The notes under the pieces: model-generated | Seen by the model: only the letters and a program-made list of their open reading frames with translations | Told to the model about the DNA's origin: nothing | The model's database searches: none | Assembly (NCBI GenBank): GCA_012270485.1 | Contig: JAAXIF010000070.1 | Span: forward strand, 1 to 33,757 | Direction: 5' to 3' | Length of the DNA stretch: 33,757 bases | Source: Sphingobacteriales bacterium | Lineage (GTDB): Bacteria > Bacteroidota > Bacteroidia > Chitinophagales > Chitinophagaceae | Position numbers and translations under genes: made by a program | In this document: in pieces, positions 7,230 through 14,949 of the stretch | How positions within the stretch are numbered: the first letter of the stretch is position 1 | How the letters are laid out: every line of letters begins with the position of its first letter

Positions 7230-9791
7230 CTACTTCTTCTTCGCAGCTTTCTTCGGTGCAGCCTTCTTCACCGCCTTCTTCGCAACTTTCTTCGCAAAAG
7301 CATTTGGCACCTGCGCTTCGATCATTTGTTTGATGGGTTCTAGTTCAATGGTAGCAAGTTCTTCAGCAGTATATTTTTCTCCATTGGCTTTACGCCCCAT
7401 CTTCAACATCTTTTTATTGAAACGGATGAATGGACCCCAACGACCATTTTCAATACTGATCTTTTCAGCAGGCCATTGTTGAATGAAGCGATTGGCCTCT
7501 TTCTCCATTTTCTTCTCGATCAACTCGTTGATATTTTCCTGTGTGAGATTGTCGAAATCATAAGCCTTAGGAATGTTGATGAACATATCATTCCATTTAA
7601 TAAACGGACCGAAACGGCCTTTACCCTTAGTCACCGGTAATTCATTATAAAATGCAACCGGCGCATCTGCTTGTTGTTTTTCTTTTAGCAATTCAATCGC
7701 ACGATCCAGTTCAATGGTATGCAAGTCTTCTCCTTTGGGGATGGAAATGAATTGATCACCCAATTTAATATATGGACCAAAGCGTCCGATATTTACAGAC
7801 AATTCCTGGTCTTCATAAGTGCCCAATACACGCGGTAAAGAGAACAGTTCCATGGCCTCTTCATAGGTAATGGTTTCAATACTTTGATTGGCTTTCAATT
7901 TAGCGAAGCGAGGTTTTTCTTCATCCTCAGCATTACCGATCTGTACCATCGGACCATAACGTCCCATTCTGGCAATGACCTTTTTACCGGTCTCTTCATC
8001 CACACCCAACTCTCTTTCACCTTTGGCTCTCTCTGCATTTTCGAGGGTGTGCTCGATATTCTCATGGAAAGGTTTATAGAACTCATCGATCATGCTGCTC
8101 CAGCGTGTTTTACCGGCAGCGATTTCGTCGAATTCTTGTTCAATACGGGCAGTGAAACCGAAGTCCATCACTTTACCGAAATGTTGTTTCAGAAAATCTG
8201 TTACCACCATACCTAAGTCAGTAGGAAACAGTTTCCCTTTTTCGGCACCTGTATTTTCAGTGAGAATTTCTTTTTCCAGTTCTTGTTGCTGGGTGAGTCG
8301 CAATACATTCACTTCTCTCTTCACACCTTCTTTATCGCGTTTCTCAACATAATTTCTTTTGATAATCGTAGAGATCGTTGGAGCGTAGGTGGAGGGACGA
8401 CCAATACCCAATTCCTCCAGCTTTTTCACCAAAGAAGCTTCTGTATAGCGTGGTGCTGGACGTGTGAACTTTTCTGTAGCCGTCATCTCGCGGAAGTTGA
8501 GTACTTGTCCGGCAACTAGTGGAGGAAGGATACCTTCTGTATCATCTTCATCTTCATCATCTTTTCCTTCGAGATATACTTTTAAGAAACCATCAAACTT
8601 CATCACTTCACCGGTAGCACTCAAAGTATCATTATTGGTGGAGATGGAAATTTTAGCAACGGTCTTTTCAAATTCAGCATCACTCATTTGAGAAGCAATG
8701 GTTCTACGCCAGATGAGTTCATAGAGTCTGCGTGTATCTTCATCAGCCACCGTTCGGTTATTCATGTAAGTGGGGCGGATGGCTTCGTGTGCTTCCTGTG
8801 CACTTTCATTTTTGTTTTTGTATTTGCGCGGCTGATAGTAATCATTCCCATAACTGCTCTCCACTTCTTTTCTAATATCAGCCATCGCAGTATCACTCAA
8901 ATTGATACTGTCTGTACGCATATAAGTGATCTTACCGCTTTCATATAATTTCTGCGCCAGCAACATGGTCTTACTCACCCCATAACCCAGTTTACGTGAA
9001 GCTTCTTGTTGTAGGGTAGAAGTAGTAAAAGGAGCTGCAGGTGTGCGTTTGGCTGGCTTAACGGTAACATCAATGACTTTATAATCAGCATTCTTGCAAC
9101 TCTTCAGAAAATCTGAAGCGGTTTGTTGGGTACTAATCTTGGATGGTCCTTCGGCTTTGAAAGTAACATCACGTTGATTGATATCTTTCGCTGCAAAAAA
9201 CGCTTCAATTTTATAACTGCTCTCAGGTACAAATTGATTAATCTCTCTTTCACGTTCAACGATCAATCTCACCGCTACACTCTGCACGCGACCAGCACTC
9301 AGGCTACGCTGCATACCGATCTTACGCCACAAAACCGGACTCAATTCAAAACCCACCAATCTGTCTAGAATTCTACGTGCTTGTTGGGCATTCACCAGAT
9401 CCATATTGATGAGACGGGGTTGCGCTACCGCTTTTTTAATAGCCGGGGCGGTGATCTCATGGAAAACGATACGTTTGGTGGTTTTAGGATCCAAGCCCAG
9501 TACTTCAGCCAGGTGCCAGCTGATACTTTCTCCTTCACGGTCCTCATCCGAAGCCAGCCATACTTCATCTGCTTTTTTAGCCAACTGACGCAGTTCCTTC
9601 ACCACACGTTCTTTATCCTCGGGTACGATATAGCGGGGTTGGTATTGATTGTTGACATCAATACCCATATCATCTTTTTCCAGATCCCGGATATGGCCAT
9701 AACAGCTTTTTACCTCAAAATCAGATCCGAGGATTTTTTCAATGGTTTTGGCCTTTGCCGGAGACTCAACAATCAATAAATTCTTTGCCAT
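7230..9791 (-). CDS. topA: DNA topoisomerase I
   Basis: An 853-residue type IA topoisomerase that relaxes negative supercoils by cutting one strand through a 5'-phosphotyrosine. The TOPRIM domain opens with LLIVESPAKAKTIEKILG (5-22) and has the acidic cluster SDEDREGE (81-88). The active-site Tyr290 lies in KITYMRTDSINLS. After the core come several C-terminal repeats with the pattern GRxGPxI (GRYGPMVQIG, GRFGPYIKLG, GRFGPFIKWN, GRWGPFIRFN). The tail is rich in Lys/Ala (KKAAPKKAAKKK) and probably binds DNA non-specifically. No Cys4 zinc fingers are visible, unlike in E. coli TopA. The stop codon abuts an octamer array. Confidence 0.97.
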   Translation of the reverse strand: MAKNLLIVESPAKAKTIEKILGSDFEVKSCYGHIRDLEKDDMGIDVNNQYQPRYIVPEDKERVVKELRQLAKKADEVWLASDEDREGESISWHLAEVLGLDPKTTKRIVFHEITAPAIKKAVAQPRLINMDLVNAQQARRILDRLVGFELSPVLWRKIGMQRSLSAGRVQSVAVRLIVEREREINQFVPESSYKIEAFFAAKDINQRDVTFKAEGPSKISTQQTASDFLKSCKNADYKVIDVTVKPAKRTPAAPFTTSTLQQEASRKLGYGVSKTMLLAQKLYESGKITYMRTDSINLSDTAMADIRKEVESSYGNDYYQPRKYKNKNESAQEAHEAIRPTYMNNRTVADEDTRRLYELIWRRTIASQMSDAEFEKTVAKISISTNNDTLSATGEVMKFDGFLKVYLEGKDDEDEDDTEGILPPLVAGQVLNFREMTATEKFTRPAPRYTEASLVKKLEELGIGRPSTYAPTISTIIKRNYVEKRDKEGVKREVNVLRLTQQQELEKEILTENTGAEKGKLFPTDLGMVVTDFLKQHFGKVMDFGFTARIEQEFDEIAAGKTRWSSMIDEFYKPFHENIEHTLENAERAKGERELGVDEETGKKVIARMGRYGPMVQIGNAEDEEKPRFAKLKANQSIETITYEEAMELFSLPRVLGTYEDQELSVNIGRFGPYIKLGDQFISIPKGEDLHTIELDRAIELLKEKQQADAPVAFYNELPVTKGKGRFGPFIKWNDMFINIPKAYDFDNLTQENINELIEKKMEKEANRFIQQWPAEKISIENGRWGPFIRFNKKMLKMGRKANGEKYTAEELATIELEPIKQMIEAQVPNAFAKKVAKKAVKKAAPKKAAKKK

Positions 9792-9804
9792 GTACAGTTC
9801 CGTT

Positions 9805-9820
9805 TCTGCCCAAAGGCAGA
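9805..9820 (-). promoter_or_regulatory. Perfect palindrome in the topA leader
   Basis: TCTGCC and GGCAGA form a perfect 6-bp inverted repeat around a 4-nt centre, 13 nt upstream of the topA start codon. It could be a small leader hairpin or an operator. The short length leaves chance as a possibility. Confidence 0.3.
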
Positions 9821-10017
9821 CTTTAGTTTGTCATCATTCGTAGATAAATCCACCTGATTCATACCTATATATATGGTATCAAATCAGGCTTTGCTACCCT
9901 GCAATATTAGGTGAAACCATGAAAACACAAAAAATGTACACAAAATCAGGGGTTTTTACGGGGTATTTTCTCCTGATATAAAGCGTCTCAGAGGTTAGAG
10001 GGGACGCTGGGAGCGTA

Positions 10018-10115
10018 TAAAGGAGGAGTAGGGGCCGCAGATTTTTAAGATAGATGATGATAGAAGAGCACTATCCGCGTAAATCATAACAATCATAAAA
10101 AATCTGCGGCCATCA
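10018..10115. repeat. Interspersed inverted repeat, CCGCAGATTTTT family, copy 1
   Basis: The element opens with AAAGGAGGAGTAGGGG, then GGCCGCAGATTTTT (10033-10046), and closes with the inverse at 10097-10111, with TATCCGCGTAAATCATAA inside. The whole can fold into one hairpin. Two further copies are at 10159-10247 and 32776-32890. The surrounding gap (9792-10278, 487 nt) holds no other feature I can support. Confidence 0.85.
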
Positions 10116-10158
10116 ATCAGTTTCTCCCTCATGCCTCGGAGACTCTGCGAGAAACTTT

Positions 10159-10247
10159 AAGGAGGAGTATGGGACGCAGATTTTATAAGATTGGTTATGA
10201 TCTATCCGCGACAATCATAATAATCAAAAAAAATCTGCGGCCCATCA
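10159..10247. repeat. Interspersed inverted repeat, CCGCAGATTTTT family, copy 2
   Basis: This second copy starts with AAGGAGGAGTATGGGACGCA and closes with AAAAATCTGCGGCCCATCAA. It lies 140 nt after copy 1 in the same orientation and shares its flanking GGAGGAGTA and CATCAATCA. The two together look like a local duplication downstream of the hydrolase gene. Confidence 0.85.
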
Positions 10248-10278
10248 ATCATGTTACACTGAGTACTCCAATTGCGAT

Positions 10279-11139
10279 CTATTCCTCTGTTAAGAAACCA
10301 AGAACTTTTTTAATCACCTGCTGATCCCGATAGATTTTGTTGTGCCCTAATCCTTGAGTGATATAAAAACGAATATGAGGATGTCCTTCTTTTTGAACAG
10401 CTAAAGTATCGGCATACGGACAAATACGATCTTGTTGATCATGGATCCATAAAACGGGTAGCTGGATATTGCTCATCACTCGGGTAATCGAAAAATGATC
10501 CATGGTTTTACCGGTCATACGTTCTATCATCTGCTCAAATTCTTCTCTCACTTGTCCTTTGATTTTAAACAACTTATAAAATCCGTGTACAGCCGTTCTG
10601 GTTTCTGTGGCCGGAGCTATCAATACCAGTTTTCTTTTTCCTTGTAGCTCCTCTGCCAACAGGGAAGTGGCGAGTCCACCCAAAGAATGGGCGATAAAAG
10701 CATCCATCTTCCCAAACCGCTGATCGATTGATCCTAAGAATTTTTTATAAATGAGTGCATTAATGATCTTCCCTTCGCTCAAGCCATGTGCGGGTGCATC
10801 GAACATGAAAACTTCAAATCCGGCGGCTAATAAGGGTTGCACATATTTCTCAAACTTATAACCATAACTGCTGAAACCATGCACCACCAATACTTTCTGA
10901 CCGTTGGGTTTTTCGGGTAGCCAATGAAAGCCCTTGATCAGTAAATCTTCAAACCTAAAGGTTTGGGGATGCGCTTTATGAAAAACAAGCGGCTCTTTTT
11001 GTTGGATGCCTTTGGTATATGGGGTACAGAATATTTTAAAAGCCTGTTCCGCAGCAATTCGCGGAGAAACCATGCCGATGGTACGTAGTTTGGTTTTATA
11101 GTAGCCTATCACAACTCTTTGTGCTAATTTCATTTCCAT
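10279..11139 (-). CDS. Alpha/beta hydrolase
   Basis: A 286-residue cytosolic alpha/beta-hydrolase fold protein. The oxyanion strand is KVLVVHGFSSYG (82-93). The nucleophile Ser152 is in AHSLGG, with Ala in place of the first Gly of GxSxG. The acid is probably the Asp in WIHDQQDRICP, and the base is the His in GLGHNKIYRD near the C-terminus, so the catalytic triad looks complete. Motif DAPAHGLSEG is typical of the esterase/lysophospholipase-like branch. The substrate cannot be inferred. The start codon lies only 11 nt from the divergent DUF2520 gene; a second Met at residue 3 is an equally possible start. Confidence 0.85.
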   Translation of the reverse strand: MEMKLAQRVVIGYYKTKLRTIGMVSPRIAAEQAFKIFCTPYTKGIQQKEPLVFHKAHPQTFRFEDLLIKGFHWLPEKPNGQKVLVVHGFSSYGYKFEKYVQPLLAAGFEVFMFDAPAHGLSEGKIINALIYKKFLGSIDQRFGKMDAFIAHSLGGLATSLLAEELQGKRKLVLIAPATETRTAVHGFYKLFKIKGQVREEFEQMIERMTGKTMDHFSITRVMSNIQLPVLWIHDQQDRICPYADTLAVQKEGHPHIRFYITQGLGHNKIYRDQQVIKKVLGFLTEE

Positions 11140-11150
11140 AATATAAAGAT

Positions 11151-11918
11151 ATGGACGTCGTACTGATAGGAGCCGGTAATGTAGGAACGGTATTGGGAAG
11201 AACCTTCAAACAGGTTGGACATGCCATTACAGCTATCTGGAACAGAGATCCCGAAAAGGCAAAACAATTGGCGGATGAATTGGGGACGGTTGCTGTCGCG
11301 GATTTGAAAGAATTACCACAAAAAGCAGATATTTTTTTATTAGCGGTTAGTGATAAATCGATTCAAGAAGTTGCGCATCAATTGACCATAACGGCAGGAG
11401 TACTGGTACATGCGGCTGGCGCTGTAAGTAAAGAGGTATTACAAGGAGTTTCAAATGACTATGGGGTGATTTGGCCTATGAAAATGATACGTTCTCATAT
11501 GTCAAGTCTGGGTTCATCTGCCATCATCATTGACGCTAATTCAGCATCGGCATTACAGGTGATTGAATCATTAGCAGAGAGTATTTCACGTCAGGTAAGT
11601 AGGGCTGATGATGACAAACGTTTACAAATGCATTTGATAGCAGCAATTACCTCCAATTTCACCAATCATCTATATCATTTGGCATCAGATTATGCAAAAG
11701 AAAAAGAGATCGACTTTTCCTTGTTTTATCCTTTGATCGAAGGGGTAATTGCACAAATTAAAGTCCAAGACCCTGAAAAGGCACAAGCCGGACCGGCTTT
11801 CAGAGGAGACCGTGTGACGATAGAAAAACACCGGTCCTTATTGGCAGATGAGCCTGTTTTGTTGAAAATATATGATGAAATGACCCAAAGTATCCTCCAT
11901 AAATTCGGTCATCAGTAG
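11151..11918 (+). CDS. Rossmann-fold DUF2520 oxidoreductase-like protein
   Basis: A 255-residue protein in two parts. An N-terminal NAD(P)-binding Rossmann domain (VLIGAGNVGTVLGRTF, residues 4-19, with a second strand ending in WNRDPEKA) resembles ProC and F420-dependent NADP reductases. A helical C-terminal DUF2520 domain (about 120-255, with FTNHLYHLA and GPAFRGDRVTIEKH) follows. The pairing is well known in bacteria but the substrate is not. It starts 11 nt from the divergent hydrolase gene. The next gene, ferredoxin, has its own promoter-like element, so the two are probably not co-transcribed. Confidence 0.85.
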   Translation: MDVVLIGAGNVGTVLGRTFKQVGHAITAIWNRDPEKAKQLADELGTVAVADLKELPQKADIFLLAVSDKSIQEVAHQLTITAGVLVHAAGAVSKEVLQGVSNDYGVIWPMKMIRSHMSSLGSSAIIIDANSASALQVIESLAESISRQVSRADDDKRLQMHLIAAITSNFTNHLYHLASDYAKEKEIDFSLFYPLIEGVIAQIKVQDPEKAQAGPAFRGDRVTIEKHRSLLADEPVLLKIYDEMTQSILHKFGHQ

Positions 11919-11989
11919 TTTTTAACAGGAAAATTCCGTGATTCGGGACTAAAAAGCAGATTTGCTGTCGCAAAGAAACTGATTTGAGA

Positions 11990-11997
11990 TACTTTTG
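11990..11997 (+). promoter_or_regulatory. Putative -7 promoter element for ferredoxin gene
   Basis: TACTTTTG matches TAnnTTTG exactly and ends 19 nt before the ATG at 12017, which fits a short leader. The only upstream TTTG (11961-11964) is 25 nt away, too far for a normal -33 element. The box lies inside the 5' extension of the open frame, which supports the downstream start. Confidence 0.5.
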
Positions 11998-12016
11998 CAC
12001 TCCAAACGGAACCGAT

Positions 12017-12352
12017 ATGTACACTATTAAGGTAAAATTTGAACAGAAAGGACTGGAGCCCGTTACTTTAACAGGTATTGAACCTGATCAAAGTTTATTG
12101 GAAGTTTGTCTGGATAATGGTATCGAATTACATCATAACTGTGGGGCAGTTTGTGCTTGCAGTACTTGTCATTTATACGTTGAAAAAGGAATGGAGCATT
12201 TGGAAGAATTAAGTGATAAAGAAGAAGATTTTATCGATCGTGCCATCAACCCTAGACTGAATTCCAGATTAGGATGTCAGTGTGTATTACAAGCAGGGTC
12301 AGGTGAAGTAGAAGTGACGTTGCCGGATCAGACACAGTTTTTGGGTGAATAA
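12017..12352 (+). CDS. fdx: 2Fe-2S ferredoxin (adrenodoxin/ISC type)
   Basis: A 111-residue electron carrier. The cluster ligands follow the adrenodoxin pattern C-x5-C-x2-C ... C: Cys42, Cys48 and Cys51 in NCGAVCACSTCHLYV, and Cys87 in SRLGCQC. Two extra cysteines (46 and 89) are also present. The C-terminal acidic segment EELSDKEEDFID is typical of ISC-type ferredoxins, which feed electrons to iron-sulfur cluster assembly or to oxygenases. I chose the ATG at 12017, not an in-frame codon at 11984, because a -7 box lies between them. The iscX gene follows in the same direction, 167 nt on, beyond an inverted repeat. Confidence 0.92.
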   Translation: MYTIKVKFEQKGLEPVTLTGIEPDQSLLEVCLDNGIELHHNCGAVCACSTCHLYVEKGMEHLEELSDKEEDFIDRAINPRLNSRLGCQCVLQAGSGEVEVTLPDQTQFLGE

Positions 12353-12357
12353 TATCA

Positions 12358-12513
12358 ATTTCAAAATTTGAGAATTTGAAAATTTGAAAATGAGGAGATT
12401 GTTTCTCTGAGAGAAATAATTATAATGAATGAAAAAAGTCATACAACCCATTTTCAATCCGCCTCTGCGGGTATTACATTTTCAAATTCTCAAATTTTCA
12501 AATTCTCAAATTA
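12358..12513. repeat. Inverted octamer arrays (TCAAATTY) between fdx and iscX
   Basis: Octamers related to TTTGAAAA (12358-12392) face the inverse TCAAATTT/TCAAATTC set (12477-12513), around 84 nt that include a small CCGC-CTCT-GCGG hairpin (12459-12470). The arms could pair over about 30 bp. The right arm ends 6 nt before the iscX start. Confidence 0.85.
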
Positions 12514-12519
12514 AATAAG

Positions 12520-12759
12520 ATGAGCCATTTTGAACCTCCAATACATTGGGCAGATCATGAAGATATAGCCATGAAATTGTATGAACGTTTTGGTGATGAT
12601 TTTACCGAAAGTAAAATCTATCGCATACGTTTCACAGACCTGCTGGAATGGATCCTGCAAATACCTAATTTCGAAGGAAAGCGTGAAGAAAGCAACGAAG
12701 GACATCTCGAGATGATCCAAAGTGCTTGGGTATATGAGTGGAGAGACAACCAAAAATAA
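12520..12759 (+). CDS. iscX: Fe-S cluster assembly protein IscX
   Basis: A 79-residue acidic protein of the IscX (YfhJ) family, which in E. coli binds the cysteine desulfurase IscS and iron and tunes cluster synthesis. Conserved features are HWADHEDIAMKLYERFGDDF, the central RFTDLLEWILQIPNFEG and the C-terminal SNEGHLEMIQSAWVYEWRD. It is about 13 residues longer than the E. coli protein. Its position after the ferredoxin gene agrees with an ISC role, although no iscS, iscU or hscA is in the window. A perfect 20-bp inverted repeat follows immediately. Confidence 0.9.
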   Translation: MSHFEPPIHWADHEDIAMKLYERFGDDFTESKIYRIRFTDLLEWILQIPNFEGKREESNEGHLEMIQSAWVYEWRDNQK

Positions 12760-12763
12760 TTAT

Positions 12764-12803
12764 TTTTAAATAGCACGGGGCTTAAGCCCCGTGCTATTTA
12801 AAA
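12764..12803. terminator. Perfect 40-nt palindrome (terminator) after iscX
   Basis: Positions 12764-12783 and 12784-12803 are exact reverse complements, with a GC core GCACGGGGC and AT-rich outer arms (TTTTAAAT / ATTTAAAA). This is a strong intrinsic-terminator shape in both directions. It starts 5 nt after iscX and ends 7 nt before the kdsC start codon. Confidence 0.85.
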
Positions 12804-12810
12804 TAAGCCG

Positions 12811-13326
12811 ATGTTAAACGCCTTTCAACATATCACCACATTTGTCTTCGACGTAGACGGTGTACTAACAGATGGAACACTGTTAGTATTACCCAATGGC
12901 GTAATGGCTAGAAAAATGAACATCAAAGATGGTTATGCATTACAACTAGCCATCAAAAGAGGTTATCGGGTATTGATTATCTCCGGCGGAGATTCACCGG
13001 AAGTAAAAGATCGATTGAATAAGTTGGGTGTTACAGAAGTGTGGATGAAAGCGCATAACAAACAACAAATCTTCGCTGATTATTTAGCTCAACACCAAAT
13101 TCCAAAACAGGAAGTATTGTACATGGGTGATGATATTCCTGATCTGGAAGTAATGCAATTGGCAGGTTTGCCTGCTTGTCCCGCTGATGCAGCACAAGAA
13201 ATCAAAGACAAATCTATCTATATCTCACATCTGGCAGGAGGCATGGGATGTGCGCGTGATGTGATTGAGAAAGTGCTGAAACTGCGAAACGATTGGGGAG
13301 AAGATACCAGCGTTCCATCGAAATAA
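12811..13326 (+). CDS. kdsC: 3-deoxy-D-manno-octulosonate-8-phosphate phosphatase (HAD family)
   Basis: A 171-residue HAD phosphatase of the small C0 type without a cap domain, expected to convert KDO-8-phosphate to KDO for the lipopolysaccharide core. The catalytic motif FDVDGVLTD carries nucleophile Asp14 and acid/base Asp16. Motif II is IISGGDS and the Mg site is GDDIPDLEVM near residue 110-119. The segment GGMGCARDVIEKVL matches the KdsC C-terminus. The length is typical. It begins a likely kdsC - ubiA-like - maf gene string in one direction, interrupted downstream by an insertion sequence. Confidence 0.9.
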   Translation: MLNAFQHITTFVFDVDGVLTDGTLLVLPNGVMARKMNIKDGYALQLAIKRGYRVLIISGGDSPEVKDRLNKLGVTEVWMKAHNKQQIFADYLAQHQIPKQEVLYMGDDIPDLEVMQLAGLPACPADAAQEIKDKSIYISHLAGGMGCARDVIEKVLKLRNDWGEDTSVPSK

Positions 13327-13384
13327 TAGTTTGTTTACCTGCGATCATTGCAGCATTACTTATCTTGTAGTATAATTTTTTCTT

Positions 13385-14317
13385 TTGAAATTACTCAGCG
13401 CTTTTTTACGACTCATCCGATGGCCCAATATGGTGTTCATCATACTCACACAATTATTGTTTGAGTACTGTATCTATGAACGCATTTATGGTGCGGATGA
13501 AACAGCAGCCCGATTACAATTTTGGTTCATCGTAATGGCTTCTGTTTTTATTGCAGCAGCAGGGAATATTATCAATGATTATTTTGATCTCAATATTGAT
13601 CAAATTAATAAGCCCGATAAAGTAGTAGTCAACACAGTCATCAACAGACGCTGGGTTATTTTCTGGCACTTATTACTCAGTATGCTGGGATTGTTCTTTA
13701 CGGTATATGCATTACCCGTATCCTTGTACTGGCATCTGGTATTGGCAAACATGGGAAGTATTTTATTGTTATGGTTTTATTCCACCAATTTCAAGAAGCA
13801 ATTATTGGTAGGTAATGTGGTGATATCACTGCTTACTGCTTGGGTGATATTGATCTTGTTCTTTTCTAAACAACCTTTACAGATCAAACATTTACTATCT
13901 GTCGGACATTCAGAAGTGCGTTTCTTTCGTCTAACCATCTTATATGCTTCTTTTGCTTTTGTCATCTCACTCATCCGTGAAGTCATCAAAGACATGGAAG
14001 ACATGGAAGGCGACAGAAGATATGGCTGCAGAACCCTGCCGATTGTTTGGGGTGTTAATGCAGCTAAATTATTTGTTGCCGTATGGTTGGTAGTATTGAT
14101 TGCGGCACTGGTGATCTTACAATTTTATGTATTACCCATGGGCTGGTGGCATAGTGCCTTGTATTGCTTGATCGCCATCATCGCACCCCTCATCTGGATC
14201 TTAACCAAACTATTCAAATCCAACACCCCCGCCGATTTCCATCGTCTCAGCACCGTCATTAAATTTGTGATGCTAACCGGTATCTTGTCGATGTTGTTTT
14301 TCAGGCTATATGAGTGA
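13385..14317 (+). CDS. UbiA-family membrane prenyltransferase
   Basis: A 310-residue multi-pass membrane enzyme that transfers a polyprenyl group to an aromatic or glycerophosphate acceptor. The first Asp-rich motif is NDYFDLNIDQINKP (64-77) and the second is KDMEDMEGDRRYG, both expected to bind Mg-diphosphate. About eight hydrophobic segments follow the first motif. In related bacteria such genes are often named geranylgeranylglycerol-phosphate geranylgeranyltransferase; that name is not provable here. The start is taken as TTG at 13385, because the conserved FLRLIRWPN begins at residue 7 and the next Met (residue 16) would cut into it. It lies 58 nt after kdsC. Confidence 0.88.
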   Translation: MKLLSAFLRLIRWPNMVFIILTQLLFEYCIYERIYGADETAARLQFWFIVMASVFIAAAGNIINDYFDLNIDQINKPDKVVVNTVINRRWVIFWHLLLSMLGLFFTVYALPVSLYWHLVLANMGSILLLWFYSTNFKKQLLVGNVVISLLTAWVILILFFSKQPLQIKHLLSVGHSEVRFFRLTILYASFAFVISLIREVIKDMEDMEGDRRYGCRTLPIVWGVNAAKLFVAVWLVVLIAALVILQFYVLPMGWWHSALYCLIAIIAPLIWILTKLFKSNTPADFHRLSTVIKFVMLTGILSMLFFRLYE

Positions 14318-14318
14318 G

Positions 14319-14458
14319 TGGTCCATGGTTGATGGTCCATGGCAGATAGTTCATGGCTTATAGGTCATAGCAAATAGTTTATAGTCAATAGTCCATAGTA
14401 AAACAATAGAAAATGATAACCCTGATAACCTGATTACCCGATCACCCGATCACCAATA
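14319..14458. repeat. Twelve heptamers followed by octamers
   Basis: Positions 14319-14402 are twelve heptamers of the TGGTCCA/TAGTCCA family, drifting to TAGTTTA and TAGTAAA. After a short gap, 14417-14458 carry octamers of the CCTGATAA/CCGATCAC family. The insertion sequence entered directly beside this array. Confidence 0.9.
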
Positions 14459-14461
14459 ACC

Positions 14462-14494
14462 TGTGGTAGCCTGAAATATGTTGACCGTTTTTGA
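14462..14494 (+). repeat. IS left terminal inverted repeat
   Basis: This 33-nt end begins TGTGGTAGCC and contains GTTGACCGTTTTT. It matches the reverse complement of the right end at 26 of 33 positions. Confidence 0.93.
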
Positions 14495-14523
14495 ATAAAT
14501 TTTTAACTCAAAAACGATCAAAG

Positions 14524-14949
14524 ATGGCAAGAGTAGATCAGTTAAAGTTGACGTCAACAGAGCGTCAGGCGCGTTATTTTAGTGAGGAGTTCAAGCGTAA
14601 GAAGGTGGAGGAAATAGAAAAGAGGGTGAGTACAATTGCGGAGGTTTGCAGGCAATACGCTGTAAGTGCGACATCAGTATACAAATGGATATACCGATAT
14701 TCGGTTATGCGAAAAAAAGGGGTAAAAATGGTCGTTGAATCCGCAAGTGATACTACAAAGATCGAATCTTTGAAGCGACATATTGCAGAACTGGAGCAGC
14801 TGTTAGGTCAAAAGCAGTTTGAGGTAGAATTTTTGGAGAAGCAAATGCAAAAAGCTTCGGAGCAATACGGCATTGACTTTAAAAAAAAACGTTCTGGTCA
14901 ACACTCATCTGGTTCTGGGAGCATAGAAAAGCCCACCGATACAAAATGA
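14524..14949 (+). CDS. IS3-family transposase OrfA
   Basis: A 141-residue DNA-binding subunit. A helix-turn-helix (VSTIAEVCRQYAVSATSVYKWIYRYS, about 34-60) is followed by a leucine-zipper-like coiled coil (IESLKRHIAELEQLLGQKQFEVEFLEKQ), the usual OrfA layout. It recognises the terminal repeats and drives dimerisation. The ATG at 14524 is preferred to a TTG at 14491, which lies inside the terminal repeat. An A9 run at 14881-14889 near its end allows slippage into the orfB frame. The stop overlaps the orfB ATG by 4 nt. Confidence 0.93.
   Translation: MARVDQLKLTSTERQARYFSEEFKRKKVEEIEKRVSTIAEVCRQYAVSATSVYKWIYRYSVMRKKGVKMVVESASDTTKIESLKRHIAELEQLLGQKQFEVEFLEKQMQKASEQYGIDFKKKRSGQHSSGSGSIEKPTDTK
14881..14889 (+). 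other. Probable -1 frameshift site (A9 run)
   Basis: Nine adenines lie in the orfA frame as three AAA codons. Shifting by -1 here enters a frame with no stop through to orfB (next codons read T-F-W-S-T-L), giving an OrfAB fusion transposase as in other IS3 elements. An ATGA overlap at 14946 gives a separate coupled start for OrfB. Confidence 0.75.

Noticed and set aside
12511..12753. 80-residue minus-strand frame opposite iscX
   Set aside because: It is a shadow of iscX, which has clear family conservation on the plus strand.
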